64,000 nucleotides of DNA from Marimicrobium sp913061115 (GCF_047729875.1 NZ_CP159826.1:186001-250000), one strand, 5' to 3'; positions 8,683-17,723 are shown, numbered from the stretch's first letter. A program made the numbers and translations. Notes: a model not told the origin generated them from the sequence alone.

Positions 8683-9365
8683 GCGCGCACCCGCCACCCA
8701 CTCTGTCGATCACGGCGGTAGAGAAGAAATAACAGGCCTAGGGAAAAAACAACGAGCGCCCCTGCCAAGCGATGTGCCTCGGTAAAACGCAGGGATTCCA
8801 CGGAGTCGTATAAGGCGATCGACAGCACTTGGGTTTCTCCGGGGATGTTGCCGCCGATCATTAGCACCACCCCAAATTCACCCACGGTATGGGCGAAGCC
8901 GAGACTGGCAGCGGTAATAAAACTGCGACGGCTTAGTGGAAGCACGAGGGAGCGAAATTGATCCAGAGGTCGGGCGCCAAGTGTTGCTGCGGCCTGCAGT
9001 AGATTCTGGGGAATTCGTTCAAATGCGGTTTGCAATGGTTGCACCACAAAGGGCAAGGAGTAAATCACCGAGCCTATGACTAAGGCGCTGAAACTGAACG
9101 CCAGCTGCGAACCCGTCAGCTCTTGCCAGAACCGGCCAACAAAGGTGTTCGGCGCGAACAGTAAGAGCAGGTAAAATCCGAGCACAGTGGGCGGCAAAAT
9201 AAGCGGCATGGCCACGACGGCTTCCAGCAGTGCGGGCACATTGCCGCGACGCCGGGATAGCCACCAGGCCAGCGGTGTGCCCAGGATCAACAGTAGGACA
9301 GTGGTGATTGAGGCCAAAGCGATGGTGAGATAAATCGCATCGAGCTCAGCATTACTCAAGGACAA
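8679..9365 (-). CDS. modB: Molybdate ABC transporter permease ModB
   Basis: Inner-membrane permease of the molybdate importer, 228 residues with about five to six hydrophobic helices. The EAA-type cytoplasmic loop contacting ModC is seen as 'EAAATLGA'-like 'LLQAAATLGARPLDQFRSLVLPLSR', and 'TVGEFGVVLMIGGNIPGETQVLS' is a ModB signature. Its start overlaps the end of modA by 10 bases and its stop overlaps modC by 4. Confidence 0.95.
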   Translation of the reverse strand: MSLSNAELDAIYLTIALASITTVLLLILGTPLAWWLSRRRGNVPALLEAVVAMPLILPPTVLGFYLLLLFAPNTFVGRFWQELTGSQLAFSFSALVIGSVIYSLPFVVQPLQTAFERIPQNLLQAAATLGARPLDQFRSLVLPLSRRSFITAASLGFAHTVGEFGVVLMIGGNIPGETQVLSIALYDSVESLRFTEAHRLAGALVVFSLGLLFLLYRRDRQSGWRVRA

Positions 9366-10054
9366 GGTTGGTAGCCGGCTGCTGTAATCTGAGCTCGCAC
9401 GGTATCACTTCTTATCCAGTTCAGGTAGGCATCCACCTTGCTGCTGTGTTCGAGCGATATCGCATATTGCGCAATCGGTTGATGCCATTCCTGTGGTATG
9501 GGTGTGGCGGCGGCAGGCGCGATGGACTGCGGTAGCAGCGCCAGATCAACAGCCCCAGTGTGCCAGAAGGCATAGGCCTGAGTCGTATTGGTACCTCTTA
9601 CCAGCTTACGCGTTTTGCCCGCTTCAAATTCTGGCCTTGCAAGAACTTCCATAGCGGCTCGGCCGTAGGGGGCTGTGGCAGGGTTTGCAATCGCCACGCT
9701 GAGGTCCGGTTGTGCCAGTGCGGACAAACTACCACGACCGCCCACAAGTGCGAGACTGCCAAGCGCATAGCAAAACGCGTTGCCGTGTTGGCTTTTTTGC
9801 TTGGCCATAATATTTAGCGGTGCTTCCCGGTCTGCGGCAAAGAACAGATCGAAAGGTGCGCCGTGCTCAATCTGGGTGGCCAAGACGCCTGTTGATGCAC
9901 TGCTCAGCGCGACTTCAATCCCGGTATTGTCCTGAAACTGCCGGCTGATATTTTCCAGCGTAGGTTTAAAATTCGCGGCCACAGCTATTCTCAAGGGCTT
10001 TTCTGCCCATGACGGCACTGCAAACAGCATCAATAACAGTACCGCGAGTCGCAT
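9356..10054 (-). CDS. modA: Molybdate-binding periplasmic protein ModA
   Basis: Periplasmic substrate-binding protein of the molybdate ABC importer, 232 residues. A Sec signal peptide (MRLAVLLLMLFAVPSWA, cleavage after about residue 17) precedes the mature 'LRIAVAANFKPTLENI'. The oxyanion-binding serines lie in 'SSASTGVLATQI', followed by 'APFDLFFAADREAP'. First mod gene; comF lies 24 bases upstream on the same strand, so the promoter may be ahead of comF. No ModE operator was recognised. Confidence 0.94.
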   Translation of the reverse strand: MRLAVLLLMLFAVPSWAEKPLRIAVAANFKPTLENISRQFQDNTGIEVALSSASTGVLATQIEHGAPFDLFFAADREAPLNIMAKQKSQHGNAFCYALGSLALVGGRGSLSALAQPDLSVAIANPATAPYGRAAMEVLARPEFEAGKTRKLVRGTNTTQAYAFWHTGAVDLALLPQSIAPAAATPIPQEWHQPIAQYAISLEHSSKVDAYLNWIRSDTVRAQITAAGYQPCP

Positions 10055-10078
10055 ACAAACATCCTGAAAATTCTTCAG

Positions 10079-10810
10079 TTAATCGCCCGGAGCGGGGGTG
10101 CGGGCAAGGCACCAGACTTCGATATAACCGGCACCTGCAGTTGCCAGCGCCTCGGCTACGGCCGACGCAGTTGCCCCTGTGGTGAACACATCATCCACGA
10201 TAGCAATTCTTAGGTTGTCACAGGGCTCAGAGACTGTAAAGGCACCCTTGAGATTGTGGGTTCTTTGCTTTGCAGTCATGGTCGATTGTGGGGCGGTCGA
10301 GCGTCGGCGCTTGACCAGATGATCTGCGAGTTTGCAGAGATTCAGTTCGGGGCTTGTGGCCAGCAATTGCCTGCAGAGCAGTTCGGACTGGTTGAAACCA
10401 CGCTGCCACCGTCTGCGCCAGTGCAGTGGCACGGGAACCAGCAGATCAATCGGGGTCTGAATTTCCGCCTTTTGCCGCCAAAGAGAGGCCAGCAGAGGGG
10501 TCATGCGCCGTTCGCCACGATACTTCCACTGGTGAATGAGGTGGGAGAAATACTCACCATACAGCCACGGCGCTACAACGCGATGAAACGGAGGCGGTGT
10601 CAGCAGGCAACTGCCGCAAAGTCGGCGAGGGTTTAGTGCTGCTGGGCTAGGCAGAGGAATGGCGCAGCCTGCACAGCAACTGTGATTGGCGGGCATTTCG
10701 CCCTCACACGCAAGGCACAGGGGGAGATTGCGGTGGCTGCGCAGCCCGCACAGCACACAGTGGTTTGGGAAGAGCCCATCAAGCAGCTGTGTGCTGATGT
10801 TGTTAACCAA
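10079..10810 (-). CDS. comF: ComF-family phosphoribosyltransferase-like protein
   Basis: A 243-residue ComF/GntX-type protein implicated in DNA uptake or use of DNA as nutrient in competent bacteria; its biochemical role is not settled. A double zinc-finger-like N-terminus carries paired cysteines ('CVLCGLRS', 'CLAC', 'CCAGCAIPL', 'CGSC', about residues 18-70). The C-terminal PRTase fold shows 'VPVPLHWRRRWQRGFNQSELL' and the PRPP loop 'IAIVDDVFTTGATASAVAEAL'. It is transcribed away from bioB, a very common gammaproteobacterial arrangement, and leads into modABC. Confidence 0.9.
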   Translation of the reverse strand: MVNNISTQLLDGLFPNHCVLCGLRSHRNLPLCLACEGEMPANHSCCAGCAIPLPSPAALNPRRLCGSCLLTPPPFHRVVAPWLYGEYFSHLIHQWKYRGERRMTPLLASLWRQKAEIQTPIDLLVPVPLHWRRRWQRGFNQSELLCRQLLATSPELNLCKLADHLVKRRRSTAPQSTMTAKQRTHNLKGAFTVSEPCDNLRIAIVDDVFTTGATASAVAEALATAGAGYIEVWCLARTPAPGD

Positions 10811-10825
10811 GAGTAGACCATTGGG

Positions 10826-10853
10826 TTGACAGCATTTGAGCGCGCGGTATCAT
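10826..10853 (+). promoter_or_regulatory. Strong sigma70-type promoter for the biotin operon
   Basis: Perfect TTGACA at 10826-10831, 16-base spacer, TATCAT at 10848-10853, ending 39 bases before the bioB ATG. It lies between the divergent comF (start 10810) and bioB. No palindromic BirA-type operator (TTGTAAAC...GTTTACAA) was seen overlapping it. Confidence 0.65.
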
Positions 10854-10892
10854 ATTGGACTTCCTCTTAACTGACTGATTTACGAGCGTTAT

Positions 10893-11945
10893 ATGCATTC
10901 ATTCGTCACTGAAAAAGAGTCGCAAGCTGGCACAACACTTGAAGAAATTCGTCACAATTGGTCCCGACAGGAGGTCGAGGCGCTGTTTGCTCTGCCCTTT
11001 AACGATCTGCTGTTCGAAGCCCAAACGATGCATCGCAGGTATTTTGACCCAAATCAGGTTCAGGTCAGCACGTTACTTTCCATCAAAACCGGCGCCTGCC
11101 CGGAAGATTGTGCTTACTGCCCCCAAAGTACTCGGTACGACACGGGGCTGGAGGTGGAAAAGTTGATGGAAATTGAACACGTCCTAGAGCAGGCAAGGGC
11201 AGCCGTGGCGTCTGGTGCTACGCGCTTTTGCATGGGTGCAGCGTGGCGTTCGCCCAAGCAGCGCGATATGCCGCAGGTGGTCGCTATGGTGAAGGGTGTG
11301 CGGGAACTGGGTCTGGAAAGTTGCATGACCCTGGGTATGTTGACGCAGGGGCAAGCAAAGGAATTGTCAGAGGCCGGGCTGGATTACTATAACCACAATC
11401 TCGATACGTCGCCTGAATTCTACGGTGATGTTATTACCACTCGCACCTATCAAGACCGGTTGGAGACGCTGGATCATGTGCGCACTTCAGGGATGAAAGT
11501 GTGCAGTGGCGGCATTGTTGGCATGGGCGAGCAACAGGCTGATCGCGCGGGCCTGCTCCAGCAGTTGGCTAATCTTGCGCAACACCCGGAGAGTGTGCCC
11601 ATCAATATGTTAGTGCGGGTGAAGGGTACGCCACTTGAAAACGAAGAAGACCTCGACCCTTTTGAGTTTATACGCACCATCGCTGCTGCTCGTATTATGA
11701 TGCCCGCGTCCCACGTGCGACTGTCTGCCGGTCGTGAAGAAATGAATGAACAAATGCATGCACTGGCGTACTTGGCCGGCGCGAACTCCATATTTTATGG
11801 AGAAAAGTTGCTGACGACCCCCAATCCGAGGGCTAACGCTGACATGGCGTTGTTTGCGCGTCTGGGCATAGAGCCGGAGCGACGTCATGTGGAAAAGGCG
11901 CCAGAAATACCGAGCCCACACTTTTATGATGCCGCAGCTCGCTAG
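10893..11945 (+). CDS. bioB: Biotin synthase BioB
   Basis: Radical-SAM enzyme inserting sulfur into dethiobiotin to make biotin. The 350-residue protein has the 4Fe-4S cysteine motif CPEDCAYC near residues 70-77, 'RFCMGAAWRSPKQRD' (auxiliary 2Fe-2S cluster region), 'YNHNLDTSPEFYG', 'KVCSGGIVGMGE' and the arginine-containing 'ASHVRLSAGREEM'. Length and motifs are canonical. First gene of bioB-bioF-bioHC-bioD; promoter just upstream. Confidence 0.97.
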   Translation: MHSFVTEKESQAGTTLEEIRHNWSRQEVEALFALPFNDLLFEAQTMHRRYFDPNQVQVSTLLSIKTGACPEDCAYCPQSTRYDTGLEVEKLMEIEHVLEQARAAVASGATRFCMGAAWRSPKQRDMPQVVAMVKGVRELGLESCMTLGMLTQGQAKELSEAGLDYYNHNLDTSPEFYGDVITTRTYQDRLETLDHVRTSGMKVCSGGIVGMGEQQADRAGLLQQLANLAQHPESVPINMLVRVKGTPLENEEDLDPFEFIRTIAAARIMMPASHVRLSAGREEMNEQMHALAYLAGANSIFYGEKLLTTPNPRANADMALFARLGIEPERRHVEKAPEIPSPHFYDAAAR

Positions 11946-11954
11946 GCCGTTGTC

Positions 11955-13121
11955 GTGGGTGAATTTCCTGAGCGCCTTGCTGCCGTTCTGGATCAGCGTC
12001 GCAAAGAGGGTTTGTACCGTCACCGCCTGACCCTTGAGTCTTCACAGGGGCCGATCGTGTGTGTGAACGGGCGCCAGTACCTGAATTTTTGCAGTAACGA
12101 CTATCTTGGCTTGGCAGCTCATCCTCGCGTTGTCGAGCGCTTTCGCAGCGCTGCTGCCCAGTACGGTGTTGGCAGCGGAGCATCCCACCTTGTGTGCGGC
12201 CACAGTGCCCCACACCATCAACTTGAGGAGGCGCTCGCCGAGTTTACCGGACGAGCCCGAGCGTTGCTGTTTTCCAGCGGTTATATGGCCAATGCCGGTA
12301 TTCTCTCGAGCCTGCTGCAGCGCGGTGATTCTGTGTTTGAGGATCGGCTAAACCATGCGTCCCTGCTAGACGGAGGATTGCACAGCGGAGCGCGTTTTCA
12401 GCGCTTTCCTCATAACGATGTCTCAGCACTGGAAGTCAAGCTGGAGTCTGCGCAAGGTCCGAAGATGGTTGTGGTAGACGGTGTCTTCAGCATGGACGGC
12501 GATACTGCACCCTTGGCTGCGTTGGCTGACCTGTGCACTGATCACGATGCTTGGCTGATGGTGGATGATGCGCATGGCTTCGGTGTGTTGGGCGAGCGAG
12601 GTGTCGGTAGTACCGAGGCGGCCGGGCTGGCGGTTTCCTGCGTACCGGTATTGATGGCGACGCTGGGTAAAGCTTTGGGCACTGCCGGCGCGTTTGTTGC
12701 CGGTAGCGAGCTACTTATTGAGGGTTTGATTCAGCAGTCACGCAACTACATCTATACCACTGCGTTGCCTCCGGCGGTGGCCGCAGCGAGCCTCGAGGCA
12801 TTGTCGTTGGTGCGCGAAGAACCCTGGCGCAGAGAGCACTTGGCGCAACTGATCATGAGGTTTCGTGTGGGAGCTCAGCAACTCGGCTTGCCGTTAATGA
12901 CGTCCACCAGCGCGATTCAGCCACTGTTGATAGGGGATGCCGCCCTAGCTGTGGATCTGAGTAACCGACTGGGCGAGGAAGGCTTTTTGATCGGGGCGAT
13001 CAGACCGCCCACGGTGCCAACAGGGACCTCTCGGTTGCGTATTACCTTGAGTGCTGCGCACAGCGAAGAACAAGTGGATCAACTGTTGGAGCAGCTGGCC
13101 GCCTGTTGGCCAGTGAATTGA
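11955..13121 (+). CDS. bioF: 8-amino-7-oxononanoate synthase BioF
   Basis: PLP enzyme condensing pimeloyl-ACP (or CoA) with alanine, the first ring-assembly step of biotin synthesis. The 388-residue protein has 'NFCSNDYLGLAAHPRV', 'GSGASHLVCGHS', 'VDDAHGFGVLG' (PLP-ring aspartate and histidine) and the PLP lysine in 'ATLGKALGTAGAF'. The start is GTG at 11955, 9 bases after bioB; no earlier start is open and the N-terminus fits the family. Confidence 0.95.
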   Translation: MGEFPERLAAVLDQRRKEGLYRHRLTLESSQGPIVCVNGRQYLNFCSNDYLGLAAHPRVVERFRSAAAQYGVGSGASHLVCGHSAPHHQLEEALAEFTGRARALLFSSGYMANAGILSSLLQRGDSVFEDRLNHASLLDGGLHSGARFQRFPHNDVSALEVKLESAQGPKMVVVDGVFSMDGDTAPLAALADLCTDHDAWLMVDDAHGFGVLGERGVGSTEAAGLAVSCVPVLMATLGKALGTAGAFVAGSELLIEGLIQQSRNYIYTTALPPAVAAASLEALSLVREEPWRREHLAQLIMRFRVGAQQLGLPLMTSTSAIQPLLIGDAALAVDLSNRLGEEGFLIGAIRPPTVPTGTSRLRITLSAAHSEEQVDQLLEQLAACWPVN

Positions 13122-14714
13122 TTGTTCCTTCACTGTGAATACTTGCCAGCAACGCAGGCAGCTCAGCAGGAGCTGGTGTTACTGCATGGCTGGGGGTGCA
13201 ATCGAGAAGTTTGGCGGCCGTTGTTGATGCTGCTGCGTCCTTGGGCAAATATTACGCTGTTGGACCTGCCAGGCTGTGCCCCCGGTGTTGAGTCCGGCGA
13301 AGATCTAACGTTGTCTGGCCTGCTGGCGGGAATTCTCGATTGCAGTCCGTCAAAGGCCGTCTTTGTGGGCTGGTCGCTGGGCGGGCAGCTGGCTGTTGAG
13401 CTCGCCTTGCATGCGCCTTCGCGCGTAGCGGCCGTTGTGACGGTTTGTAGTAATCCTCTATTTGTCGCTCAGGGCGACTGGCCCGGTATGAACGCAGATA
13501 TCTTTCATCAGTTTCGTGCAGAGGTGGAAGAGGATCCCGTTGCAGCCCTCAAGCGTTTCGACACACTGCAGGTCGCCGGCTCTTTGCGGCCGCGACAGTT
13601 GTTGAGACAGTTGCAAAAACACCTGCGAGAGTCTGCATCTACTGCGCTTCTGGCGGGACTAGGGTGGCTTGAGACACTCGATCAGCGAGAGTCTCTCGCC
13701 GCGGTGAAGCCGCCGCAATTACAGGTATTGGCAGAGGCAGATGCACTGGTGCCCTTGGCGCTGCGTGCGTCCATCGCTACTCGCATTGGGGCGCTGACCT
13801 CAAGCCAAGTAAAGGTACTGCAGGATTCAAGTCATCTGGCGCCACTGGATGCTCCCGTTGCATTGGCGCAGGAAATACACCACTTTCTTGCCACCACGGG
13901 CACACTGCGCCCTCGTCCACACGCCATGTTGGAGCTGGAGAAAAAGGAGGTGGCTGCATCCTTCAGTCGCGCCGCCGCCGCCTATGATTCAGTCGCGCGG
14001 TTGCAGCGCGACGTTGGCAATCACTTGCTGTCCAGTTTGAGCCAATGGCAGGGCGAGCCGGCAACGGTGCTCGATCTGGGTTGTGGCACGGGGTTTTTCT
14101 GTTCACAGCTGCAGCTCCGCTATCCCGAGGCGCAGTATGTAGGCCTGGATATTGCTGAGGGCATGGTGAAATATGCCCGCGGACGCGGGGGTGCTCATTG
14201 CGACTGGTTGGTCGCGGATGCAGAAGCGTTGCCGCTGGCTAATGAATCTGTCGATCTGGTGTTCAGTAGTTTGGCGCTGCAATGGTGTTATCGCCCTGAG
14301 CATCTGTTTTCCGAGCTGGCGAGAGTCTTGCGCCCGGGCGGTCTGTGTGTATTCACGTCGTTGGGGCCCGATACTTTGTGTGAGCTACGCTCGGCATGGG
14401 CTGCTGTGGATGCGCATCAGCATGTGAACTCTTTTTTGCCGGCGGGTGAGCTGGTCGCGGCAGCAGGGCGTATATCTAGTATAGATATGAGCCTAGAATC
14501 GAGAGCTTTTCGCATGGAATACGCGCGCGTGCGGGATTTATTGGATGAGCTAAAAACGCTAGGCGCGCACAATATGAATCGTCGCCGCCCGGCCGGTCTT
14601 ACCAGTCGGCGCGCGTTACAGGGCATGCTGCACGCTTATGAAGGCGCACGTTCAGACGGCTTACTGCCCGCTACGTATGATGTCATTTTCGGGGTGTTAA
14701 AGAAACATGAGTAA
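13122..14714 (+). CDS. bioHC: Fused pimeloyl-ACP methyl ester esterase / malonyl-ACP O-methyltransferase (BioH-BioC)
   Basis: A 530-residue bifunctional protein. Residues 1-260 are a BioH-type alpha/beta hydrolase: 'LLHGWGCNREVW' oxyanion region, nucleophile Ser85 in GWSLGGQ, Asp207 in 'AEADALVP' and His238 in 'SSHLAPLD' complete a triad. Residues 275-530 are BioC: 'VAASFSRAAAAYDS', SAM motif VLDLGCGTG (316-324), 'FSSLALQWC', 'RVLRPGGLCVFTS'. BioC methylates malonyl-ACP to disguise it for fatty-acid elongation; BioH removes the methyl group from pimeloyl-ACP at the end. The start is TTG directly after the bioF stop, with no good ribosome site, so translational coupling is likely. It overlaps bioD by 8 bases. 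Confidence 0.92.
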   Translation: MFLHCEYLPATQAAQQELVLLHGWGCNREVWRPLLMLLRPWANITLLDLPGCAPGVESGEDLTLSGLLAGILDCSPSKAVFVGWSLGGQLAVELALHAPSRVAAVVTVCSNPLFVAQGDWPGMNADIFHQFRAEVEEDPVAALKRFDTLQVAGSLRPRQLLRQLQKHLRESASTALLAGLGWLETLDQRESLAAVKPPQLQVLAEADALVPLALRASIATRIGALTSSQVKVLQDSSHLAPLDAPVALAQEIHHFLATTGTLRPRPHAMLELEKKEVAASFSRAAAAYDSVARLQRDVGNHLLSSLSQWQGEPATVLDLGCGTGFFCSQLQLRYPEAQYVGLDIAEGMVKYARGRGGAHCDWLVADAEALPLANESVDLVFSSLALQWCYRPEHLFSELARVLRPGGLCVFTSLGPDTLCELRSAWAAVDAHQHVNSFLPAGELVAAAGRISSIDMSLESRAFRMEYARVRDLLDELKTLGAHNMNRRRPAGLTSRRALQGMLHAYEGARSDGLLPATYDVIFGVLKKHE

Positions 14715-15381
14715 GACTTGGTTTGTGGCCGGCACGGATACAGGGGTGGGTAAGACAGCTGTCAGCTGTGCCTTGATGGCGGCCGCGGCGGCGTCTGGCT
14801 TCCGCACGGCTGCGGTAAAGCCGGTGGCTGCCGGGTGCGATAACGAAGGCCAAAATGATGATGCCCTGTGCTTAATGGCGGGTATGACTGAGGCACTGGA
14901 ATACAGTCAGGTCAACCCGATCGCCCTTGAGGCAGCAATCGCGCCACATATAGCAGCAAGTCTTGAAGGCAAGACCCTGCAGGCCAGCCGTCTCGTTGGT
15001 TTGTGTCGGGGCGTGATGCTTGGCAAGGCAGACTTTGTTCTGATAGAAGGGGCCGGTGGTTGGCGAGTGCCGATCAACCCCCGTGAAACGCTCGCAGATG
15101 TGGCTATTCAGTTGCGAGTGGGCGTTATTTTAGTGGTTGGAATGCGCCTAGGGTGCATCAATCACGCGCTGCTGACAGCGGAGGCCATTCGTCGCGATGG
15201 CCTGCAGCTTACTGGCTGGGTCGCCAATCAACCCGGTCCACGTATGGCTCGCCACGAAGAAAATTTAGAGACACTGCGGCAAATGCTGCCCGCGCCGCTG
15301 TTGGGGGATGTTCCCTTTCTACAACACTGGGACGCCACAGAGGCCGCCAAACACATTAATCTACAGTCTTTGATTGAATAG
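14707..15381 (+). CDS. bioD: Dethiobiotin synthetase BioD
   Basis: ATP-dependent ring closure of 7,8-diaminononanoate to dethiobiotin. The 224-residue protein opens with the P-loop 'GTDTGVGKTAVSCAL' at residues 9-23; 'AAVKPVAAGC', 'LIEGAGGWRVPIN' (substrate and Mg) and 'WVANQPGP' are the usual signatures. Last biotin gene; start overlaps bioHC. bioA, which would make its substrate, is not in this window. Confidence 0.95.
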   Translation: MSKTWFVAGTDTGVGKTAVSCALMAAAAASGFRTAAVKPVAAGCDNEGQNDDALCLMAGMTEALEYSQVNPIALEAAIAPHIAASLEGKTLQASRLVGLCRGVMLGKADFVLIEGAGGWRVPINPRETLADVAIQLRVGVILVVGMRLGCINHALLTAEAIRRDGLQLTGWVANQPGPRMARHEENLETLRQMLPAPLLGDVPFLQHWDATEAAKHINLQSLIE

Positions 15382-15568
15382 CAGGTACACACTAGGCGAT
15401 CTGCCGTTTGCACCCTATCACCATTGATCAAAATGTTGCTCAGTTGCGGTGCAAAAAAGGTATTTGACTTCCTAGCCCATATCAGCACAATGTTATCGCT
15501 GAACACATGGTTTGGGCAGGCGTGTACCGTTTGACCGTTCAAGCCTAAATTATTGAGAGGAAGTAAGC

Positions 15569-17362
15569 ATGCCAGACTATAAAGCCCCAGTACGTGACAT
15601 CCAATTCGTGGTTAACGAAGTATTGGAATCAGAGAAGGTCTACCAGAGCCTACCTGGCTATGAGGAGGCAACAGAGGACCTCATGAATGCCATCATTGAT
15701 GAGGGTGCACGCTTTGCTGAAAATGTCTTAGCCCCGCTGAACCGCATCGGTGACGAAGAAGGATGCCAGTGGAATGCTGAGTGTGTCACCACCCCTGCCG
15801 GTTATAAAGAGGCCTATCGCCAATACGTCGATAATGGCTGGCCGGCGCTGAGCGCCGACCCACAGCATGGAGGCCAGGGCATGCCCATGCTGATGGGTAT
15901 CATTGTGAGTGAGCTTGCAGGAACGGCGGATTGGGCCTGGGTTATGTATCCTGGCTTAAGCCATGGAGCGGTCGATACCGTTGCAGCGCATGGTGACGTT
16001 GAGCAAAAAGCGAAGTATCTGACCAAACTCGTTTCCGGAGAGTGGACCGGCACCATGTGCCTGACGGAGTCTCAGTGCGGCTCCGATCTCGGCTTATTGC
16101 GCACCAAGGCAGAGCCGCAGGCAGACGGCTCTTACGCCATCACTGGCACCAAGATTTTTATCAGCGCTGGCGAGCACGATATGGCTGAGAATATTGTGCA
16201 TATCGTGCTGGCACGGTTGCCGGATGCGCCCGCAGGCACCAAGGGCATCTCTTTGTTTATTGTGCCTAGGTGCAATGTCAATGACGACGGCAGTGTCGGT
16301 GAGCGTAACGCGGTGAACTGTGCATCTATCGAAAAGAAGATGGGCATTCACGGCAACGCTACCTGCGTACTCAACTTCGATGGCGCTAGGGGGTTTCTGA
16401 TTGGCGAGCCCAACCGCGGCCTAAACGCCATGTTCACCTTTATGAACACCGCTCGAATTGGTACCGCTGTCCAGGGCCTGGCCCATGCGGAATTGTCATT
16501 TCAGGGCGCGCTCACCTATGCCAAAGATCGACTCGCCATGCGCTCTCTCACCGGCCCCAAAAACCCAGATGGCCCCGCAGATCCCATCATTGTCCATCCC
16601 GATGTGCGGCGCATGTTGCTCACGCAAAAAGCGTTTGCTGAGGGCAGCCGAGCATTTCTATACTTCCTTGCACAGCAGGGCGATATCGTTGCAAAAGGGA
16701 GTGAAGAGGATGCTAAGGTAGCTGATGATCTTATGGCGTTGCTGACGCCCATCGGTAAAGCCTTCGTCACCGAGGTCGGGTTTGAGTCGGCTAACCTTGG
16801 CGTACAGGTTTACGGCGGGCACGGCTTTATTCGTGAGTGGGGTATGGAGCAAATTGTGCGTGATGCGCGCATTGCAATGCTTTACGAGGGCACTACGGGC
16901 ATTCAAGCCTTAGATCTCGTGGGCCGCAAGGTGCTGGGTACTGGTGGCAAGTTGCTAATGGGGTTCACCGCAACAATCGATGCGTTTTGTGCGGAGCATG
17001 ACGCGGCTGAATATGCCGAATTTGTGAAGCCGCTCCAGACGCATACGCAAGAATGGTTGGAGTTGTCGATGAAACTCGGTGAGCAGGCGATGGCTAACCC
17101 CGATAATGCCGGCGCTGGTGCAGTCGATTATCTGATGTACAGTGGATACGTGACGCTGGCCTATTTTTGGGCGCGAATGGCAGTATTAGCACAACAAAAA
17201 ATAGCCGCAGCCGAAGGTGATGTGTCTTTTTATGAGGCAAAAGTCATGACGGCTCGTTTCTACTACGAGCGCCTGTTGCCGCGCACTGAGTCATTAAAGG
17301 TCACTATGCTGGCAGGTGCGGATAACTTGATGGATATGCGCGAGGAACTGTTTCAGCTGTAG
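15569..17362 (+). CDS. Acyl-CoA dehydrogenase, long DmdC-like subfamily
   Basis: A 597-residue FAD acyl-CoA dehydrogenase of the long subfamily with an extra C-terminal domain (the group including DmdC, 3-methylmercaptopropionyl-CoA dehydrogenase, and several FadE-type proteins). Visible are 'CLTESQCGSDLG' and 'GTKIFISAGEHD' (FAD/substrate binding), the catalytic glutamate at 440 in 'LYEGTTGIQALDL', and 'QVYGGHGFIREWGMEQIVRDARI'. It oxidises an acyl-CoA to the 2,3-enoyl-CoA; whether fatty acyl-CoA or the DMSP-derived thioester cannot be told from sequence. A GAGGAAG site precedes ATG 15569. No dmd partner genes are adjacent. Confidence 0.88.
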   Translation: MPDYKAPVRDIQFVVNEVLESEKVYQSLPGYEEATEDLMNAIIDEGARFAENVLAPLNRIGDEEGCQWNAECVTTPAGYKEAYRQYVDNGWPALSADPQHGGQGMPMLMGIIVSELAGTADWAWVMYPGLSHGAVDTVAAHGDVEQKAKYLTKLVSGEWTGTMCLTESQCGSDLGLLRTKAEPQADGSYAITGTKIFISAGEHDMAENIVHIVLARLPDAPAGTKGISLFIVPRCNVNDDGSVGERNAVNCASIEKKMGIHGNATCVLNFDGARGFLIGEPNRGLNAMFTFMNTARIGTAVQGLAHAELSFQGALTYAKDRLAMRSLTGPKNPDGPADPIIVHPDVRRMLLTQKAFAEGSRAFLYFLAQQGDIVAKGSEEDAKVADDLMALLTPIGKAFVTEVGFESANLGVQVYGGHGFIREWGMEQIVRDARIAMLYEGTTGIQALDLVGRKVLGTGGKLLMGFTATIDAFCAEHDAAEYAEFVKPLQTHTQEWLELSMKLGEQAMANPDNAGAGAVDYLMYSGYVTLAYFWARMAVLAQQKIAAAEGDVSFYEAKVMTARFYYERLLPRTESLKVTMLAGADNLMDMREELFQL

Positions 17363-17459
17363 GTGGAGATAGTTGTCCTTAGCGGATGACTTTCTTATTC
17401 AGGGAGTAGAGAATGGTGATATTCCTGCTCCCCTTTACTATCATGCGCGCTTAACTATT

Positions 17460-17675
17460 ATGACTGAAGAAACGTCCGAAAAATCTGACCGTAGTTACGA
17501 CAACAGCCTCTACCCTGAAGATCAGAAGAAGGTCGATGACTTTGTTAGCCGCGGCATTAACTCCGTGGAGCGCAAGCCGTTCCGGCCCATGCGGCTGGTG
17601 CTCATGCTGATATTTGTGGTGACGATGCTTAGCGTTTTTAGCCAGTCTTTAGCGCGCTGGGGGGGCGTTTACTAG
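17460..17675 (+). CDS. Small DUF3094-type membrane protein
   Basis: A 71-residue protein of unknown function: acidic N-terminus, conserved core 'LYPEDQKKVDDFVSRGINSVERKPFRP', then one hydrophobic segment (about 48-65). This matches my memory of the DUF3094 family in Pseudomonas-like bacteria. ATG 17460 gives the usual length; an upstream TTG at 17373 with a GGTGGAG site would add 29 residues and cannot be excluded. It follows the dehydrogenase and is closed by a terminator. Confidence 0.65.
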   Translation: MTEETSEKSDRSYDNSLYPEDQKKVDDFVSRGINSVERKPFRPMRLVLMLIFVVTMLSVFSQSLARWGGVY

Positions 17676-17708
17676 CGAACGGCTTCGCTGCAGTGTTCGG
17701 TTTTTTTT
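17676..17708 (+). terminator. Rho-independent terminator
   Basis: Inverted repeat CGAAC (17676-17680) / GTTCG (17695-17699) enclosing a loop that can partly fold, followed by GG... and a run of eight T (17701-17708). It starts right after the stop of the DUF3094-type gene and ends the acyl-CoA dehydrogenase unit. Confidence 0.75.
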
Positions 17709-17723
17709 ATTCCATAATGTCTC

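Noticed and set aside
15464..15492. Promoter ahead of the acyl-CoA dehydrogenase gene
   Set aside because: TTGACT is present but no acceptable -10 element occurs at a 16-18 base spacing.
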